A stretch of DNA of 64,000 bases, from NCBI GenBank assembly GCA_963712065.1, contig CAVQGM010000002.1:806001-870000 (forward strand). Direction: 5' to 3'. The translations under genes were made by a program, and so were the position numbers. How positions within the stretch are numbered: the first letter of the stretch is position 1; every line of letters starts with the position of its first letter. The notes beneath the pieces are model-generated. The model was not told where the DNA came from. It did not search any database and saw nothing but the letters and a program-made list of their open reading frames with translations. Shown piece after piece: positions 33,622 through 44,034 of the stretch. The stretch is from CAVQGM01 sp963712065. Its GTDB lineage: Bacteria; Actinomycetota; Acidimicrobiia; Acidimicrobiales; Acidimicrobilacustridaceae.

Positions 33622-35271
33622 TTGACGAAGCACATCTTCGTGACCGGAGGTGTGGCCAGCTCCCTCGGAAAGGGACTGACCGCCTCGTCGCTCGGACGCC
33701 TCCTCAAGTCACGGGGCCTGCGGGTCACCATGCAGAAGCTCGACCCCTACATCAACGTCGACCCGGGCACCATGAACCCGTTCGAGCACGGCGAGGTGTT
33801 CGTCACCGACGACGGCGGCGAGACCGACCTCGACCTCGGCCACTACGAGCGCTTCGTCGACGAGAGCCTGTCCCGCGACTCGAACGCCACCACCGGCTCG
33901 ATCTACTCGGCGGTCATCGCCGCCGAGCGCCGGGGCGACTACCTCGGCAAGACCGTGCAGGTCATCCCGCACATCACCGACGAGATCAAGCGGCGCATCA
34001 CCCGCCTGGCCGGTGACGACGTCGACGTGGTGATCACCGAGATCGGCGGCACCGTCGGCGACATCGAGATCCTCCCGTTCCTCGAGGCGATCCGGCAGTT
34101 CCGCCTCGACGTCGGTCGCGACAACGTCTGCTACGTGCACGTCACCCTCGTGCCGTTCATCGGCCCGTCGGGCGAGCAGAAGACCAAGCCCACCCAGCAC
34201 TCGGTCACCGAGCTGCGCAGCCGGGGCATCCAGCCCGACGCCATCGTGTGCCGTAGCGAGTCGCCGATCTCGGCCGAGCTGAAGCGCAAGATCTCCAACC
34301 TGTGCGACGTGCCGGTCGACGCCGTCGTGAACGCGGCCGACGCCCGCAACCTCTACGAGATCCCGCTGGTGATCCACGACGAGGGCCTCGACGAGGTCAT
34401 CTGCCGCCAGCTCGGCTTCGCCGACCGCGAGATCGACCTGTCGGAGTGGGAGATCCTGATCGACCGCATCGAGACGGCCGTCGACCCCGTCCGCATCGGC
34501 ATCATCGGCAAGTACGTCAGCCTCCCCGACGCCTACCTCTCGGTGGTCGAGGCGCTCAAGCACGGCGGGTTCCACCACGGGGCCAAGGTCGAGATCGAGT
34601 GGGTCCAGGCCGAGGACGTCGAGGGCCTGCTCGCCGACGGCCGTCTCCGCGACTTCGACGGCATCGTGATCCCCGGCGGGTTCGGCGAGCGGGGCATCGA
34701 GGGGAAGATCGCCGCTGCGACCTACGCCCGCGAGCACCAGATGCCGTGCCTCGGGCTGTGCCTCGGCATGCAGGTGATGACCATCGAGTACGCCCGCAAC
34801 GTGCTCGGCCTGGCGGGGGCCAACTCGAGCGAGTTCGACCCCCAGACGCCCCACCCGGTCATCGACCTGATGGACAGCCAGCGCGACGTCACCGACATGG
34901 GCGGCACCATGCGCCTCGGCGCCTACATCGCCGAGCTCGCCCCCGGCTCGCGGGTCGCCCGCGCCTACGGCCGCGAGGTCGTCTCCGAACGCCACCGGCA
35001 CCGCTACGAGTTCAACCCGCGGTACCGCTCGAAGTTCGAGGGGAGCGGGTTCGTCTGCTCGGGCACGTCGCCCGACGGCCGCCTGGTCGAGTTCATCGAG
35101 CTCGACGACCACCCGTTCTGGGTCGGCACCCAGGCCCACCCCGAGTTCAAGAGCCGTCCCGACCGGCCCGCCCCGCTGTTCCGTGAGTTCGTGGGTGCCG
35201 CCCTCGCCCGAGCGGAGGGCCGGAACCCGCACCTCATCCGCCTCGACGCCGAGGCCGCGGGCACCCGGTAG
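33622..35271 (+). CDS. pyrG: CTP synthase
   Basis: Amination of UTP to CTP with glutamine. 549 residues from a TTG at 33622; AGGAGG ends 5 bases before it, and the protein then begins TKHIFVTGGVASSLGKG, the invariant N-terminus, so the TTG start is secure. The synthetase domain has QKLDPYINVDPGTMNPFEHG; the class I glutamine amidotransferase domain has the nucleophile in CLGLCLGMQ near residue 378 and the His-Glu pair in AHPEFKSRPDRPAP. Confidence 0.97.
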   Translation: MTKHIFVTGGVASSLGKGLTASSLGRLLKSRGLRVTMQKLDPYINVDPGTMNPFEHGEVFVTDDGGETDLDLGHYERFVDESLSRDSNATTGSIYSAVIAAERRGDYLGKTVQVIPHITDEIKRRITRLAGDDVDVVITEIGGTVGDIEILPFLEAIRQFRLDVGRDNVCYVHVTLVPFIGPSGEQKTKPTQHSVTELRSRGIQPDAIVCRSESPISAELKRKISNLCDVPVDAVVNAADARNLYEIPLVIHDEGLDEVICRQLGFADREIDLSEWEILIDRIETAVDPVRIGIIGKYVSLPDAYLSVVEALKHGGFHHGAKVEIEWVQAEDVEGLLADGRLRDFDGIVIPGGFGERGIEGKIAAATYAREHQMPCLGLCLGMQVMTIEYARNVLGLAGANSSEFDPQTPHPVIDLMDSQRDVTDMGGTMRLGAYIAELAPGSRVARAYGREVVSERHRHRYEFNPRYRSKFEGSGFVCSGTSPDGRLVEFIELDDHPFWVGTQAHPEFKSRPDRPAPLFREFVGAALARAEGRNPHLIRLDAEAAGTR

Positions 35272-35278
35272 CCCCGTC

Positions 35279-35824
35279 GTGGCTGCGGGGTTCCGTCGCG
35301 TCGGCGAGCGCGTGCTGCACGAGGGGTCGACCATCTCCCTCGCCATCGGCACCTTCGTCGCCCCGGACGGCTCCACCTTCGAGCGCGACGTGGTGCACCA
35401 CCCGGGTGCGGTGTCGGTCGTGCCCCTGCTCGACGACGGCACCGTCGTGCTCGTCCGCCAGTACCGCGCCGCCCTCGACGTCGAGCTGCTGGAGATCCCG
35501 GCCGGCAAGCGCGACGTGCCCGGCGAGCCCCCCGAGCGCACCGCGGCGCGCGAGCTCGAGGAGGAGGTCGGGCTGCGGGCCGGCTCGCTGGAGCTGTTGG
35601 CCGAGTTCCACAACTCGCCCGGGTTCAGCGACGAGCGCTCGTTCGTCTACCTCGGCCGTGACCTCAGCCCCGTCGAGCGGGACCTGCAGGGCGTGGAGGA
35701 GCAGCACATGACCGTCGAGCACGTCGCCGTCGACGACGTGCCCGCCGCCATCGCCGACGCCCGCATCACCGACGCCAAGACGATCATCGGGCTGAGCCTC
35801 GCCCTGCGCCGCCTTGGCCGCTGA
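35279..35824 (+). CDS. NUDIX hydrolase, ADP-ribose pyrophosphatase type
   Basis: 181 residues from a GTG at 35279, 7 bases after pyrG. Complete NUDIX box: GKRDVPGEPPERTAARELEE then EVGL, near residue 78; upstream VVHHPGAVSVVPLLDDGTVV and LVRQYRAAL and downstream NSPGFSDERSFVYLGR are typical of ADP-ribose/GDP-mannose pyrophosphatases. Likely removes ADP-ribose or related nucleotides. Overlaps xerD by 11 bases. Confidence 0.88.
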   Translation: MAAGFRRVGERVLHEGSTISLAIGTFVAPDGSTFERDVVHHPGAVSVVPLLDDGTVVLVRQYRAALDVELLEIPAGKRDVPGEPPERTAARELEEEVGLRAGSLELLAEFHNSPGFSDERSFVYLGRDLSPVERDLQGVEEQHMTVEHVAVDDVPAAIADARITDAKTIIGLSLALRRLGR

Positions 35825-36773
35825 CCCCCTCACCGACGACGCCGTCGAGCCGCTCCCGCTGGAGGTCGAGGAGTACCTCACCTGGCTCAGCGCCGAGCGG
35901 GGCCGGTCGCCGAACACGCTCGCCGCCTACCGCCGCGACCTGCGGGCCTACTGGGCCTGGCTCCGGGCCCGTGGGGTGGCCCTCGACGCGGTGGGCGAGC
36001 CGGATGTCACCGCCTACGTGGCCGCGCTCCGCGACGCCGGGCGGGCCCCGTCGTCGGTGGCCCGGGGCCTCGTCGCCGTGCGCTCGCTGCACCGCTTCCT
36101 CGTGGACGAGGGCCTGGCCGAGCGCGATCCGGCCGCCGACGTCGACGTGCCGAAGGTCCCCCAGGGGCTGCCCAAGGCGCTGCGCGAGGAGGAGGTCGAG
36201 CGGTTGCTCGACGCCGTGGTCGGCGACGACGCCGTCGCCCGGCGCGACCGGGCCATCGTCGAGGTGCTCTACGGCACGGGGGCGCGCATCTCCGAGCTGG
36301 TGGGCCTGACCCTGCCCGACGTCGACCTCGACGGGCGGCTGTTGCGGCTGTTCGGCAAGGGGGCCAAGGAGCGGATCGCGCCGCTCGGGCGGCTCGCCGC
36401 CGAGGCCCTCGCCGCCTGGTTGGGGCCCGCCGGGCGGGACGCCCTGGTGCCCGACCGGTGGGCCCGGCGCGGCGACGCCGAGGCGGTGTTCCTGAACGCC
36501 CGCGGCGGGCGGCTGTCACGACAGGGCGCGTGGGGGATCGTGCGGCGCTACGGCGACCGGGCCGGGCTCGGCGACCGTCTGTCGCCCCACGTGCTCCGCC
36601 ACTCCTGTGCCACCCACATGCTCGACCACGGGGCCGACATCCGGGCGGTGCAGGAGCTGCTCGGGCACGCCTCGATCAGCACGACCCAGGTGTACACCCT
36701 GGTGTCGACCGAGCGCCTGCGCGCGGTGTACGACGATGCCCATCCCCGGGCCCGCGGCCCGGCATCGGGATGA
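35814..36773 (+). CDS. xerD: Tyrosine recombinase XerD
   Basis: Chromosome-dimer resolution at dif with XerC. 319 residues from a TTG at 35814, inside the NUDIX gene end. N-terminal SAM-like domain (EEYLTWLSAERGRSPNTLAAY). Catalytic residues: Arg in TGARISELVGL near 160, Lys in GKGAKERIAPL, HVLRHSCATHML near 261, the second His in LLGHASISTTQ, and the nucleophile in TQVYTLVS near 293. Genomic place next to pyrG and upstream of the scpAB region matches chromosomal XerD rather than an element integrase, although the RHS locus starts right after it. Confidence 0.93.
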   Translation: MAADPLTDDAVEPLPLEVEEYLTWLSAERGRSPNTLAAYRRDLRAYWAWLRARGVALDAVGEPDVTAYVAALRDAGRAPSSVARGLVAVRSLHRFLVDEGLAERDPAADVDVPKVPQGLPKALREEEVERLLDAVVGDDAVARRDRAIVEVLYGTGARISELVGLTLPDVDLDGRLLRLFGKGAKERIAPLGRLAAEALAAWLGPAGRDALVPDRWARRGDAEAVFLNARGGRLSRQGAWGIVRRYGDRAGLGDRLSPHVLRHSCATHMLDHGADIRAVQELLGHASISTTQVYTLVSTERLRAVYDDAHPRARGPASG

Positions 36774-36833
36774 GACCGACTCGTCGCCCGGTCCACGGGC
36801 GGACCCGGTAGAGCCCGAGCCGCTCCCTCCGCG

Positions 36834-36862
36834 CTCAAGTAGGTTCTGCGGGTCGTCGATGA
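36834..36862 (+). promoter_or_regulatory. Possible sigma-28/WhiG-like promoter of the RHS gene
   Basis: CTCAAG at 36834-36839, 15 bases, then GTCGATGA at 36855-36862, which resembles the TAAA-N15-GCCGATAA pattern of FliA/WhiG-type sigma factors. It lies 34 bases upstream of the ATG at 36897. No TANNNT element is placed close to that start, unlike most genes here. The rest of 36774-36896 shows nothing else. Confidence 0.35.
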
Positions 36863-36896
36863 CGGGGTGAGGGTCGGGCGTTCGGGAGGGCGGGCG

Positions 36897-39800
36897 ATGG
36901 GGCGTCGGGGCGGTTGGTGGGGTCGTGTCGGGTGGGGCTTGGTCGTGGTGGTGGTGCTTTCGGTGGTGCTTCCGGTGGTCGAGCAGCTGCCGGGTCCGGT
37001 CGGGGGGGGTGGGCTGATCGGGCGGGCGCGCTGGAGTCGGTGACGCGGATCGCGGGGCCGGGAGTGGGGTTCGCGGATGGGCCGTTGGCGTCGGCCAAGT
37101 TCGGGAGTTGGCTCAACGGGATGGCCGCGGACCCGTCGGGCTCGGCGGTCTTCGTTTCTGATCGCAACAACGGTCGGGTCCGCAAGGTCGATCTCGTCGC
37201 CGGGACGGTGTCGACCTACGCGACCATCAGCAACGCGGGATACCTGGCGATGGGTGGGGACGGTGCGCTGTTCGTAGCCGCTGGGGAGGCGCCGGTTCCG
37301 CAGAGCACCGAGGACGGTCCCGACAAGATCTGGAGAATTCCGCCCGGTGGTGGGGTGCCTCAGGAGCATGCGTCGGGGTTCTTTCGACCGTGGGGGATCG
37401 CGTTCACGTCGGACGGGACGATGTGGGTCGGCGAGTGCAAGGTCGGTCGGCAGACGTGCGTTCCTCGTCTCAGCAAGGTCCAGGGTTCGACGAGAACCAC
37501 TGCGTGGGAGGAGCCGGCGAACTACGACGTCGGGGTTGCCGCGGTGGCGACGGCCGGCAACATGGTGTTCTTCAGCAAGGGCAAGAAGGTGTGGCGGTTC
37601 GATCCGGCGACGCCGTTCAACCCCGGTGATCCGACGGCTGGAGCGGTAAGGGTTGGCGGTGCCGATGACGCGGAGTTCGGGTTGGCTGCCGACCGCGGAG
37701 GGAGCGCCCTCTACTCCCGGGCAGCCGACGGTGTGCGACGTTTCGATCTGGGTCAGGCGTTTCCCGGGACGTTCTCGAACTACGCCCCGACCCCCGCGGG
37801 CAGCGGGGGGATCGCCGTGTGTTCGGAGTGCGGTCTGATCTTCTTCTCGGACAACAACGGTGGGCTCTTCCGGACGACGGGGGCGGAGGTGGCCGGTGGT
37901 GGCCTGTCCGCTGAGGAGACGAATGGGTGCAACGATGCGGCGCCGGGGGTGAACGGGTCGCAGGGTGAGGCGGGGGATCCGATCAACACCCAGACGGGGA
38001 ACTTCTTCGACGAGTGGACGGATCTGTCGATCGGGACTCGGGGCCGGCCGTTGGAGGTGCGGCGCACGTACAACTCGGCTCGGGCGGCGGTGAGCTCGCC
38101 GTTGGGGTTCGGTTGGTCGTTCTCGTACGGGTCTCGTCTGGACAACCCGAATGCGTCGTCGGGGCAGCAGGTGGTGTATCAGCAGGGGTGTGGGCCGGTG
38201 ACGCGGTTCACTCGGCAGGCCGATGGTTCGTACGTGGCGCCGGGGCGGGTGACGGCGGATCTGGTCCGCAACGGGGACGGCTCGTTCGTGTTGTCGTTCC
38301 CGGACGGGGCCAGGCACCGGTTCGACGCGAGCGGTCGGCTGACGGCTTCGGAGACCGCGGCGGGGCAGGTGACGACACTGGGGTACGACGCGGGTGGGTT
38401 GGATCGGGTGACGGCTCCGGATGGGCGGTTCCTCGATTTCACGGTGGTGGGGGGTCGGGTGAGCCGGGTGGTGGATCCGGCGCAGCGGTATGTGGCGTTC
38501 GGGTACTCGGGGGCGGGGGATCTGACCCAGGTGACGGTGGGGCAGCAGACGGTGGGTGGGGATCAGCCGGCTCGGAGTTGGGGGTACGGCTACGACGGGG
38601 GCCATCGGTTGACCGACGTGTTCGATCCGGATCAGATGGCCAGGGCGGTGCCCGACCGCCGGTCGGTGCACACCGACTATGACGGGTTGGGGCGGGCGTT
38701 CCGCCAGACCGACGAGCTGGGCGGGTTGACCGAGCTGACGTTCGATCATCAGGGGTTGCCGGGGCAGACGTTGGTGGCCGAGCCGGTGGCGGGCAGCGGC
38801 TCGACCCGGAGGACGAAGCGGTTGGACGTGTATGCCAACGGGGTGCGGGTGTCGACCACGGTGGGGGTGGGCTCGGCGAACCCGTCGGTGTGGTCGTTCA
38901 CGTACGACCCGGTCACGGTGGGGGTGACGTCGGTGACGGGGCCGGGCCAGCGGGTGGTGGCCCGAACCGAGTTCGACCCGGTGTCGGGGCGGCCGACGAG
39001 GGTGACCGACGCGGCGGGGACGGTGACCACGATGGCGTGGAACAGCGTCGGGTTGCCCACCCAGGTGGTGGAGGGCGCCAACGACGCGGCCATCGCCAGC
39101 ACGACGACCTACACCTACGCGACGGGTAGCCCGTGGCGGTTGGACCGGGTGGACGTGACCGGCAACGCGGGGCCCCGGACCACGACCTTTTCGTACACCA
39201 AGGCGGGGCAGCCGACGGTGGTGACCGAGGTGATCGACCCGCGCTCCCAGTCGTGGCAGTTCGACTACGACGCCAACGGCTACCGGACCAAGGCGGCGGA
39301 GCCGCCGATCGGGGGCGCCCGGCGGACGACGACGTGGGCCTACGACAACGTGGGTCGGTTGACGTCCACGGTGGCACCCAACGGCAACAAGGCGGGGGGC
39401 ACCCCGGCGTTGTACACGACCACCGTGGTGCCGGACCTGTTCGGCGCGCCGACCCGGATCACCGACCCGCTGGCCGGGTTGACGGTGCGGGGCTACACCC
39501 CGAGCGGTCTGGTGGACGTGGTGACCGACGCCAACGGGCAGATCACCGACCACGGCTACGACGACGCGTCCCGGCTCGTCGAGGTCCAGACCAAGGCGGG
39601 CTCCACGGTGGTGAACACGCTGCGCAACACCTACTGGGGCGACGGGCTTCTGCGAGCCCAGCTCGACAACGCCGGCGTGGCCACCACCTACGACTACGAC
39701 GCCCAGGGCCGACCCGAGACGGTGACCGACCCGGCGGGCCGGGTCACCCGCTACGCCTACACCACCACGACGGGGGACCTGGCCTCCAAGCAGGCCCCGG

Positions 39801-42800
39801 GCGGGAACTGCGCCACCGGCACGGCCTGCACCCGCTACGGCTACGACGCCGCCGGGCGGGTGACCGCCATCGACTACAGCGACGCCACCCCCGACGTGAC
39901 CGCCGTCGCCTATGACGCCCGTTCCCGGCGGGTGTGCCAGGCGGTGGCGGGCGTCGCCGGGTCCTGTGCCACCCCGACGACCGGGCCGTACCGGTGGGCG
40001 TGGGACAGCGCCGGCAACCTCACCTCGACCACCGCCCCGGCGGGGGGCACCGGCGCGGCAGAGACGATCGGCTACACCTACGACGCCGGCGACAACCTCA
40101 CCGCCATCGCCTACCCGGGCGGCAACTGCACCACCACCCCGACCAGCCTGTGCGTGCGCCGGGGCTACGACCCGGCGGGGCGGATCGACTGGATCGACGA
40201 CTTCGCCGGGCGGCGCACCGACTACAACCTCGACTACGCCCCGACCGGTGACCCCAACGATCGGCTGCGGGTCTCCTTCCCGACCAGCACCGCCACCGTC
40301 GACGAGTTCGTCGCCGACCGCACCGGCGCCACCGACCAGGTCACCTTCGACGTCGCCTCGGCCACCGACGTGAAACTGGACTACGGGCGCCGTCCCGCCG
40401 GCCAGCTTTCGTCGATGAACCAGCTGATCGGCGGTGGGCTGCCCGGGGCGGGCTCGGAGACCTACGGCTACGACGGCGTGGGCCGGCTGGCGTCGGTCAC
40501 CCCCGGCGGGGGCGCCGCCCAGACCTACGACTACGACAGGCCCGGGAACCTGTCCAAGCTGGTGGACGGCACCCAGTTGGTGGCCGACCCGGCCAACCAG
40601 TTGTGCTACTCGACCCCGTCGACCCGGTCGGCGTGTGCCACCCCACCGGCGGATGCCACCACCTACGGCTTCGACGGACGCGGGAACCGCACCAGCGTCG
40701 ACACCCCCACCGCGGCGCCGTCGACGTACGGCTACGACCTGGCCGATCGGCTCACCTCGGTCGCGCAGCCGCGGCCGGTCGACAACGGCGGCCAGTACAA
40801 GGCCCTGGCCGCCCCAGCACGCCTGCTCGACACCCGTGCCGCGTCCCGCAAGGGCCTGTGCCCGACGGCGCTGTCGCAGTGCACGTCGTACCCTTCGGGG
40901 GGTGGGGAGCGGGTGGTGCAGGTGTCCGGCCAGGGCGGGCTGCCCTCCACCGGGGTGTCGGCGGTGGCGTTGAACGTGACCGTGCTGCCCCCCGCGGCGG
41001 GCGGGTCGGCCACCGTCTACCCCGCCGACGTGGCCACCCGCCCGGTGACGTCCAACGTGACCGTGACCGCCGGGCAGGAGGCCACCAACATGGTCGTCAC
41101 CCGTCTCTCCCCGGACGGCCGGGTGAAGGTGCACTTCTCCACCGCCGGGAACGTGCTGGTCGACGTGGTCGGCTGGTACAGCACCCCCACCGGTCAGACC
41201 GGCGGTGAGCTCACCGCCGTCAACCCCGCCCCCCTGCTCGACACCCGCTCGGCCAACCGGGTCGGGTTGTGCCCCACGTCGATCACGCAGTGCACGACCC
41301 TGGCGGCCAACACGTCGCGGACGGTGCAGGTGACCGGGCAGGGTGGGGTGCCGTCCTCGGGGGTGTCCCAGGTGGTGGTCAACGTGACCGCCCTCAACGG
41401 CACCGGCCAGGGCCTGCTGCAGGTCTACGGGGCGAACCAGTCCGCCCCGGGGACGATCACGGTGGCCTACAACGCCGGCACCGTCGAGTCGTCGTTGGCG
41501 TTCGTGCCCGTGTCGGCTGACGGGCGGATCACGATCACGTCGTCGTTCGCGGGGGCCGACGTGCGCGTGGACGTGCAGGGGTGGGTGTCGCCGTCGTCGG
41601 GGCCGGGGTCGGTGTTCACCCCGGTGGCGGCCACCCGGGTGGTGGACACCACCACCGGGACGGGGCCGTGCACCCCGGCGTGCACCCGGTTCGCCAACGG
41701 CGACTCCCGCACCGTCACCGTCGCCGGCCAGGCCGGGCTGCCCACCAGCGGGACCACCGCGGTGATGGTCAACCTCACCACCGTGAACCCGTCCGGCGAC
41801 GGGTTCTTCAAGGGCTACCGGGCCGGTGACCCGCCCCCGGCGGGGATCACCATGAACTACGACGGCGCCGAGACCACCTCGATGCTGGCCATCATCCCCG
41901 TGTCGGCCGACGGGCGGATCACCCTCACCAACGCCTTCGCCGCCACCGACCTGCGTCTGGCCATCACCGGCTACTACACCGACCCCCTCGCCCCGGTCAC
42001 CACCACCTACACCTACGACGGGGACGGGCTGCGGCGGGCCAAACAGCACCCGTTCGGCACCACCACCTACACCTGGTCGCCCGCCGAGGGGCTTCCCCTG
42101 TTGTTGGTGGAGACGACCAACGGCACCCCCACCTACTACATCTACGGCCCCGACGGGCTGCCCATCGAGTCGGTCACCAACGGCACCCCCACGTTCTTCC
42201 ACCACGACCAGCTCGGCTCCACCCGGGCCCTCACCAACCTCGCCGGCCAGATCATCGGGCGGGCCACCTACGACCCCTACGGGCGACCCACCGCCATCGA
42301 AGGGGCCACCACCCCGTTCGGCTACGCCGGCCAGTACACCGACCCCGAAACCGGCTTCCAGTACCTCCGCGCCCGCTTCTACGACCCAGCAACAGGACAA
42401 TTCCTCACCCGAGACCCGATCAACGCGCTCACGAGATCCGCCTACGGCTACGTCTACGGCAACCCCCTCAACAAGACCGACCCGACAGGTCTGTACTGCC
42501 TGTCTGGGGTCAAGGGCCACGACTCCAACGGAGACGAGATCTGCAACGGGGCCGGCGAGGTCACCCACAACGCCGTGAACGCGACCGTCGTCACGGCCAC
42601 ACACGGGCAGGCGGACTGCGTGATGGGCCTGACCTGCGACGAGGGCGCCAAGTCGGTGGTGAGCTCCGCAACCGGTGGAGCAGCGTGCTCGCGCTTCATG
42701 GACGCCGGATGCACCGAACCCCTGGCAGAGGCCCGCGCCCAGATCTGCCCGGCTTTCGGATGCGTCGCAGTCACCTGGGACGGCCACAACCTCCGCCACC

Positions 42801-43000
42801 ACGAGGGCCTCGGGCCTTCGGCTGGCGCGAGCGTCGGCCTGAGCACGCTGAGTTCCTGCGAACCGCACGAGAGCTTCTGGGGATCCTGGTTCGTGTTCTC
42901 TGGCGGCGCCGACCACAGTGAGAGCGGCTGGAGCCCAAGCGGAGGGGTCGGCGCCGGCTGGCCGCTCTTCGGCGGCGGCGTCGTGCATTGGTTCAACTGA
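36897..43000 (+). CDS. Giant secreted RHS/YD-repeat protein, candidate polymorphic toxin (frame change at G8 tract)
   Basis: About 2,030 residues once joined. The ATG at 36897 begins a signal peptide (GRRGGWWGRV, then GLVVVVVLSVVLPVV), but that frame stops at 37045; the body runs in another frame from the G8 run at 37002-37009 to 43000. Order: NHL/beta-propeller-like part (37050-37900); DUF6531-like DPINTQTGNFFDEW (about 37976); YD repeats (38300-40790, for example YDYDAQGRPETVTDPAGRVT); three inserted LLDTR-type beta domains (40795-41985); more YD repeats; the RHS core RFYDPATGQFLTRDP (42374); then a variable Cys-rich tip (42490-42997) of no recognised family. This is the layout of WapA/RHS toxins that deliver a C-terminal effector. 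The last base overlaps the start of a small membrane protein. Confidence 0.8.
37002..37009 (+). repeat. Homopolymer of eight G joining signal peptide and RHS frames
   Basis: Adding one G (or losing two) would fuse the signal peptide frame to the RHS frame; with eight the signal peptide frame ends at a TGA at 37044-37046. Slippage here would switch production or secretion of the protein. Confidence 0.7.
40795..41985 (+). repeat. Three tandem copies of an extracellular beta domain inside the RHS shell
   Basis: Copies at about 40795-41190, 41208-41600 and 41611-41985. Each has a (L/V)(L/V)DTR-like opening, a Cys pair (GLCP...QC, GLCP...QC, GPC...C), V(S/T/A)GQ(G/A)GLP, a ValAsnVal/LeuThr strand and an end like VDVVGWYS. 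Similar domains occur in secreted proteins of high-GC Gram-positives. They interrupt the YD repeats between YGYDLADRLTSV and YTYDGDGLRRAK. Confidence 0.75.
42374..42493 (+). repeat. RHS core 120-bp segment, copy A (full-length gene)
   Basis: Encodes RFYDPATGQFLTRDP through to the TDPTGL junction before the variable tip. Matches copies at 43241-43360 and 44070-44189 in length and frame. Confidence 0.85.
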
Positions 43001-43197
43001 TGGGCGCCCTGTTCTTGCTTGCCGGCGTGATCCTGCTGGTCACCGCAGGCGTCCAGGCCGCGGACGCGCTCGGGAAGCTGGAGGTGAGGAGCTACCCGTT
43101 CGTGAAGTCGGAGAGCACGGCGCTTAAGTGGGCCTATGTGTCGTGGCTGATCATCGGAGCACTCATGGCGATCGGCTTTGGGATCTTTGTGAGATGA
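43000..43197 (+). CDS. Small two-helix membrane protein, candidate immunity protein
   Basis: 65 residues from the ATG at 43000, which overlaps the RHS stop (TGATG). Two hydrophobic segments: GALFLLAGVILLVTAGVQA and YVSWLIIGALMAIGFGIFV, separated by a charged loop. The overlap and size fit an immunity protein against the tip encoded just upstream, but no homology supports that. Confidence 0.65.
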   Translation: MGALFLLAGVILLVTAGVQAADALGKLEVRSYPFVKSESTALKWAYVSWLIIGALMAIGFGIFVR

Positions 43198-43207
43198 CGC
43201 TTCGGCT

Positions 43208-43846
43208 ATGACAACTGTCAAGACGTCTTCCCCGCCGGTTCGTTTCTACGACCCCGCCACCGGCCAATTCCTCACCAGGGACCCGATCACGGCGGCGACC
43301 AGAAGTCCCTACGCCTACGTCTATGGCAACCCCCTCAACGCGACGGATCCCAGCGGGTTGTGGCCCGACATCGACTGGGGTGCCGTAGGACAGGGAGTGG
43401 CTGACTTCTCGGGCGGGGTACTGAACGGGATCACGCTGGGCCACGCTGACGTGTTCATCGACGAGGACAAGGTTCGCTGGGACTCGAACTGGACTCGAGG
43501 CGGAAACGTCGTCGGAGTCGCCCTCGACATCCCGCTGCTGGTCCCTCAGGCCGCAGGGGCCGTCGGGATCGAGGCGACGGCAGCGGGTGGCGGACTGCTG
43601 TTCGGATCGAAGATGGCCAGCGGCTTCTACGGCGCTTCGCTGACCGCTTACGGCTTCTACGACTTGAAGCAAGCGAACGATGTCTGCCAGCGAAGCCCAG
43701 GCTCGCCTGCATGCGAGCGGGCGATGAAGGAAGCGTGGGTCCAGACCAGCGTGGGCGGCCTGGCAGGGTTCTTCCCCGGTGCCGGCGGGCTTGCGGCCCT
43801 TCTGTTCGGGATCTACGACTGCACGAACGACTACTCCGATCGATGA
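43208..43846 (+). CDS. Orphan RHS tip 1
   Basis: 212 residues from an ATG at 43208. Starts within the RHS core (VRFYDPATGQFLTRDPITAA, TDPSGL) with no shell, signal peptide or YD repeats, then a distinct tip: a linker DFSGGVLNGITLGHADVF, a hydrophobic glycine-rich part (GATAAGGGLLFGSKMASGFY-like, near 43580) and CQRSPGSPACERAMKEAW. It looks like a displaced C-terminal cassette that would need recombination into the full gene to be exported. No toxin family recognised. Confidence 0.75.
   Translation: MTTVKTSSPPVRFYDPATGQFLTRDPITAATRSPYAYVYGNPLNATDPSGLWPDIDWGAVGQGVADFSGGVLNGITLGHADVFIDEDKVRWDSNWTRGGNVVGVALDIPLLVPQAAGAVGIEATAAGGGLLFGSKMASGFYGASLTAYGFYDLKQANDVCQRSPGSPACERAMKEAWVQTSVGGLAGFFPGAGGLAALLFGIYDCTNDYSDR
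43241..43360 (+). repeat. RHS core 120-bp segment, copy B (orphan tip 1)
   Basis: Same length and reading frame as copies A and C; the first 34 bases differ from copy C at only one or two positions. Confidence 0.85.
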
Positions 43847-44034
43847 CCATGGAGGCAGCACTCCCAGCGATCATCGTCTCGATCCTCTGGGTGGTCGGAT
43901 GGTCATGGCGGATTCGCGGGGGCCTTCTTGAAGAGGCGACCTCGCGTGCCCAGGTGGTCGCGCTGGTTCTCTTGGTCGCCGCAGTGCCGATCGGCTGCGT
44001 GGTGCTACTGATCTCGCTGTCGAGAAGCTCATGA
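43843..44034 (+). CDS. Small membrane protein, candidate immunity protein 2
   Basis: 63 residues from an ATG at 43843 overlapping the stop of orphan tip 1 (ATGA). Two hydrophobic helices: ALPAIIVSILWVVGWSW and VVALVLLVAAVPIGCVVLLI. Its end overlaps the start of orphan tip 2 by 4 bases, so the cassette genes are strung as one transcript. Confidence 0.65.
   Translation: MTMEAALPAIIVSILWVVGWSWRIRGGLLEEATSRAQVVALVLLVAAVPIGCVVLLISLSRSS

Noticed and set aside
35814..36773. xerD as the integrase of a mobile island carrying the RHS locus
   Set aside because: The protein and its place after pyrG and a NUDIX gene fit the chromosomal XerD; no flanking direct repeats were seen around the RHS region.
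36548..42988. A 2,146-codon open frame on the strand opposite the RHS gene
   Set aside because: It is composed of Arg/Pro/His/Val-rich sequence with no domain, and arises because stop codons are rare opposite high-GC codons; the plus strand carries clear YD repeats.
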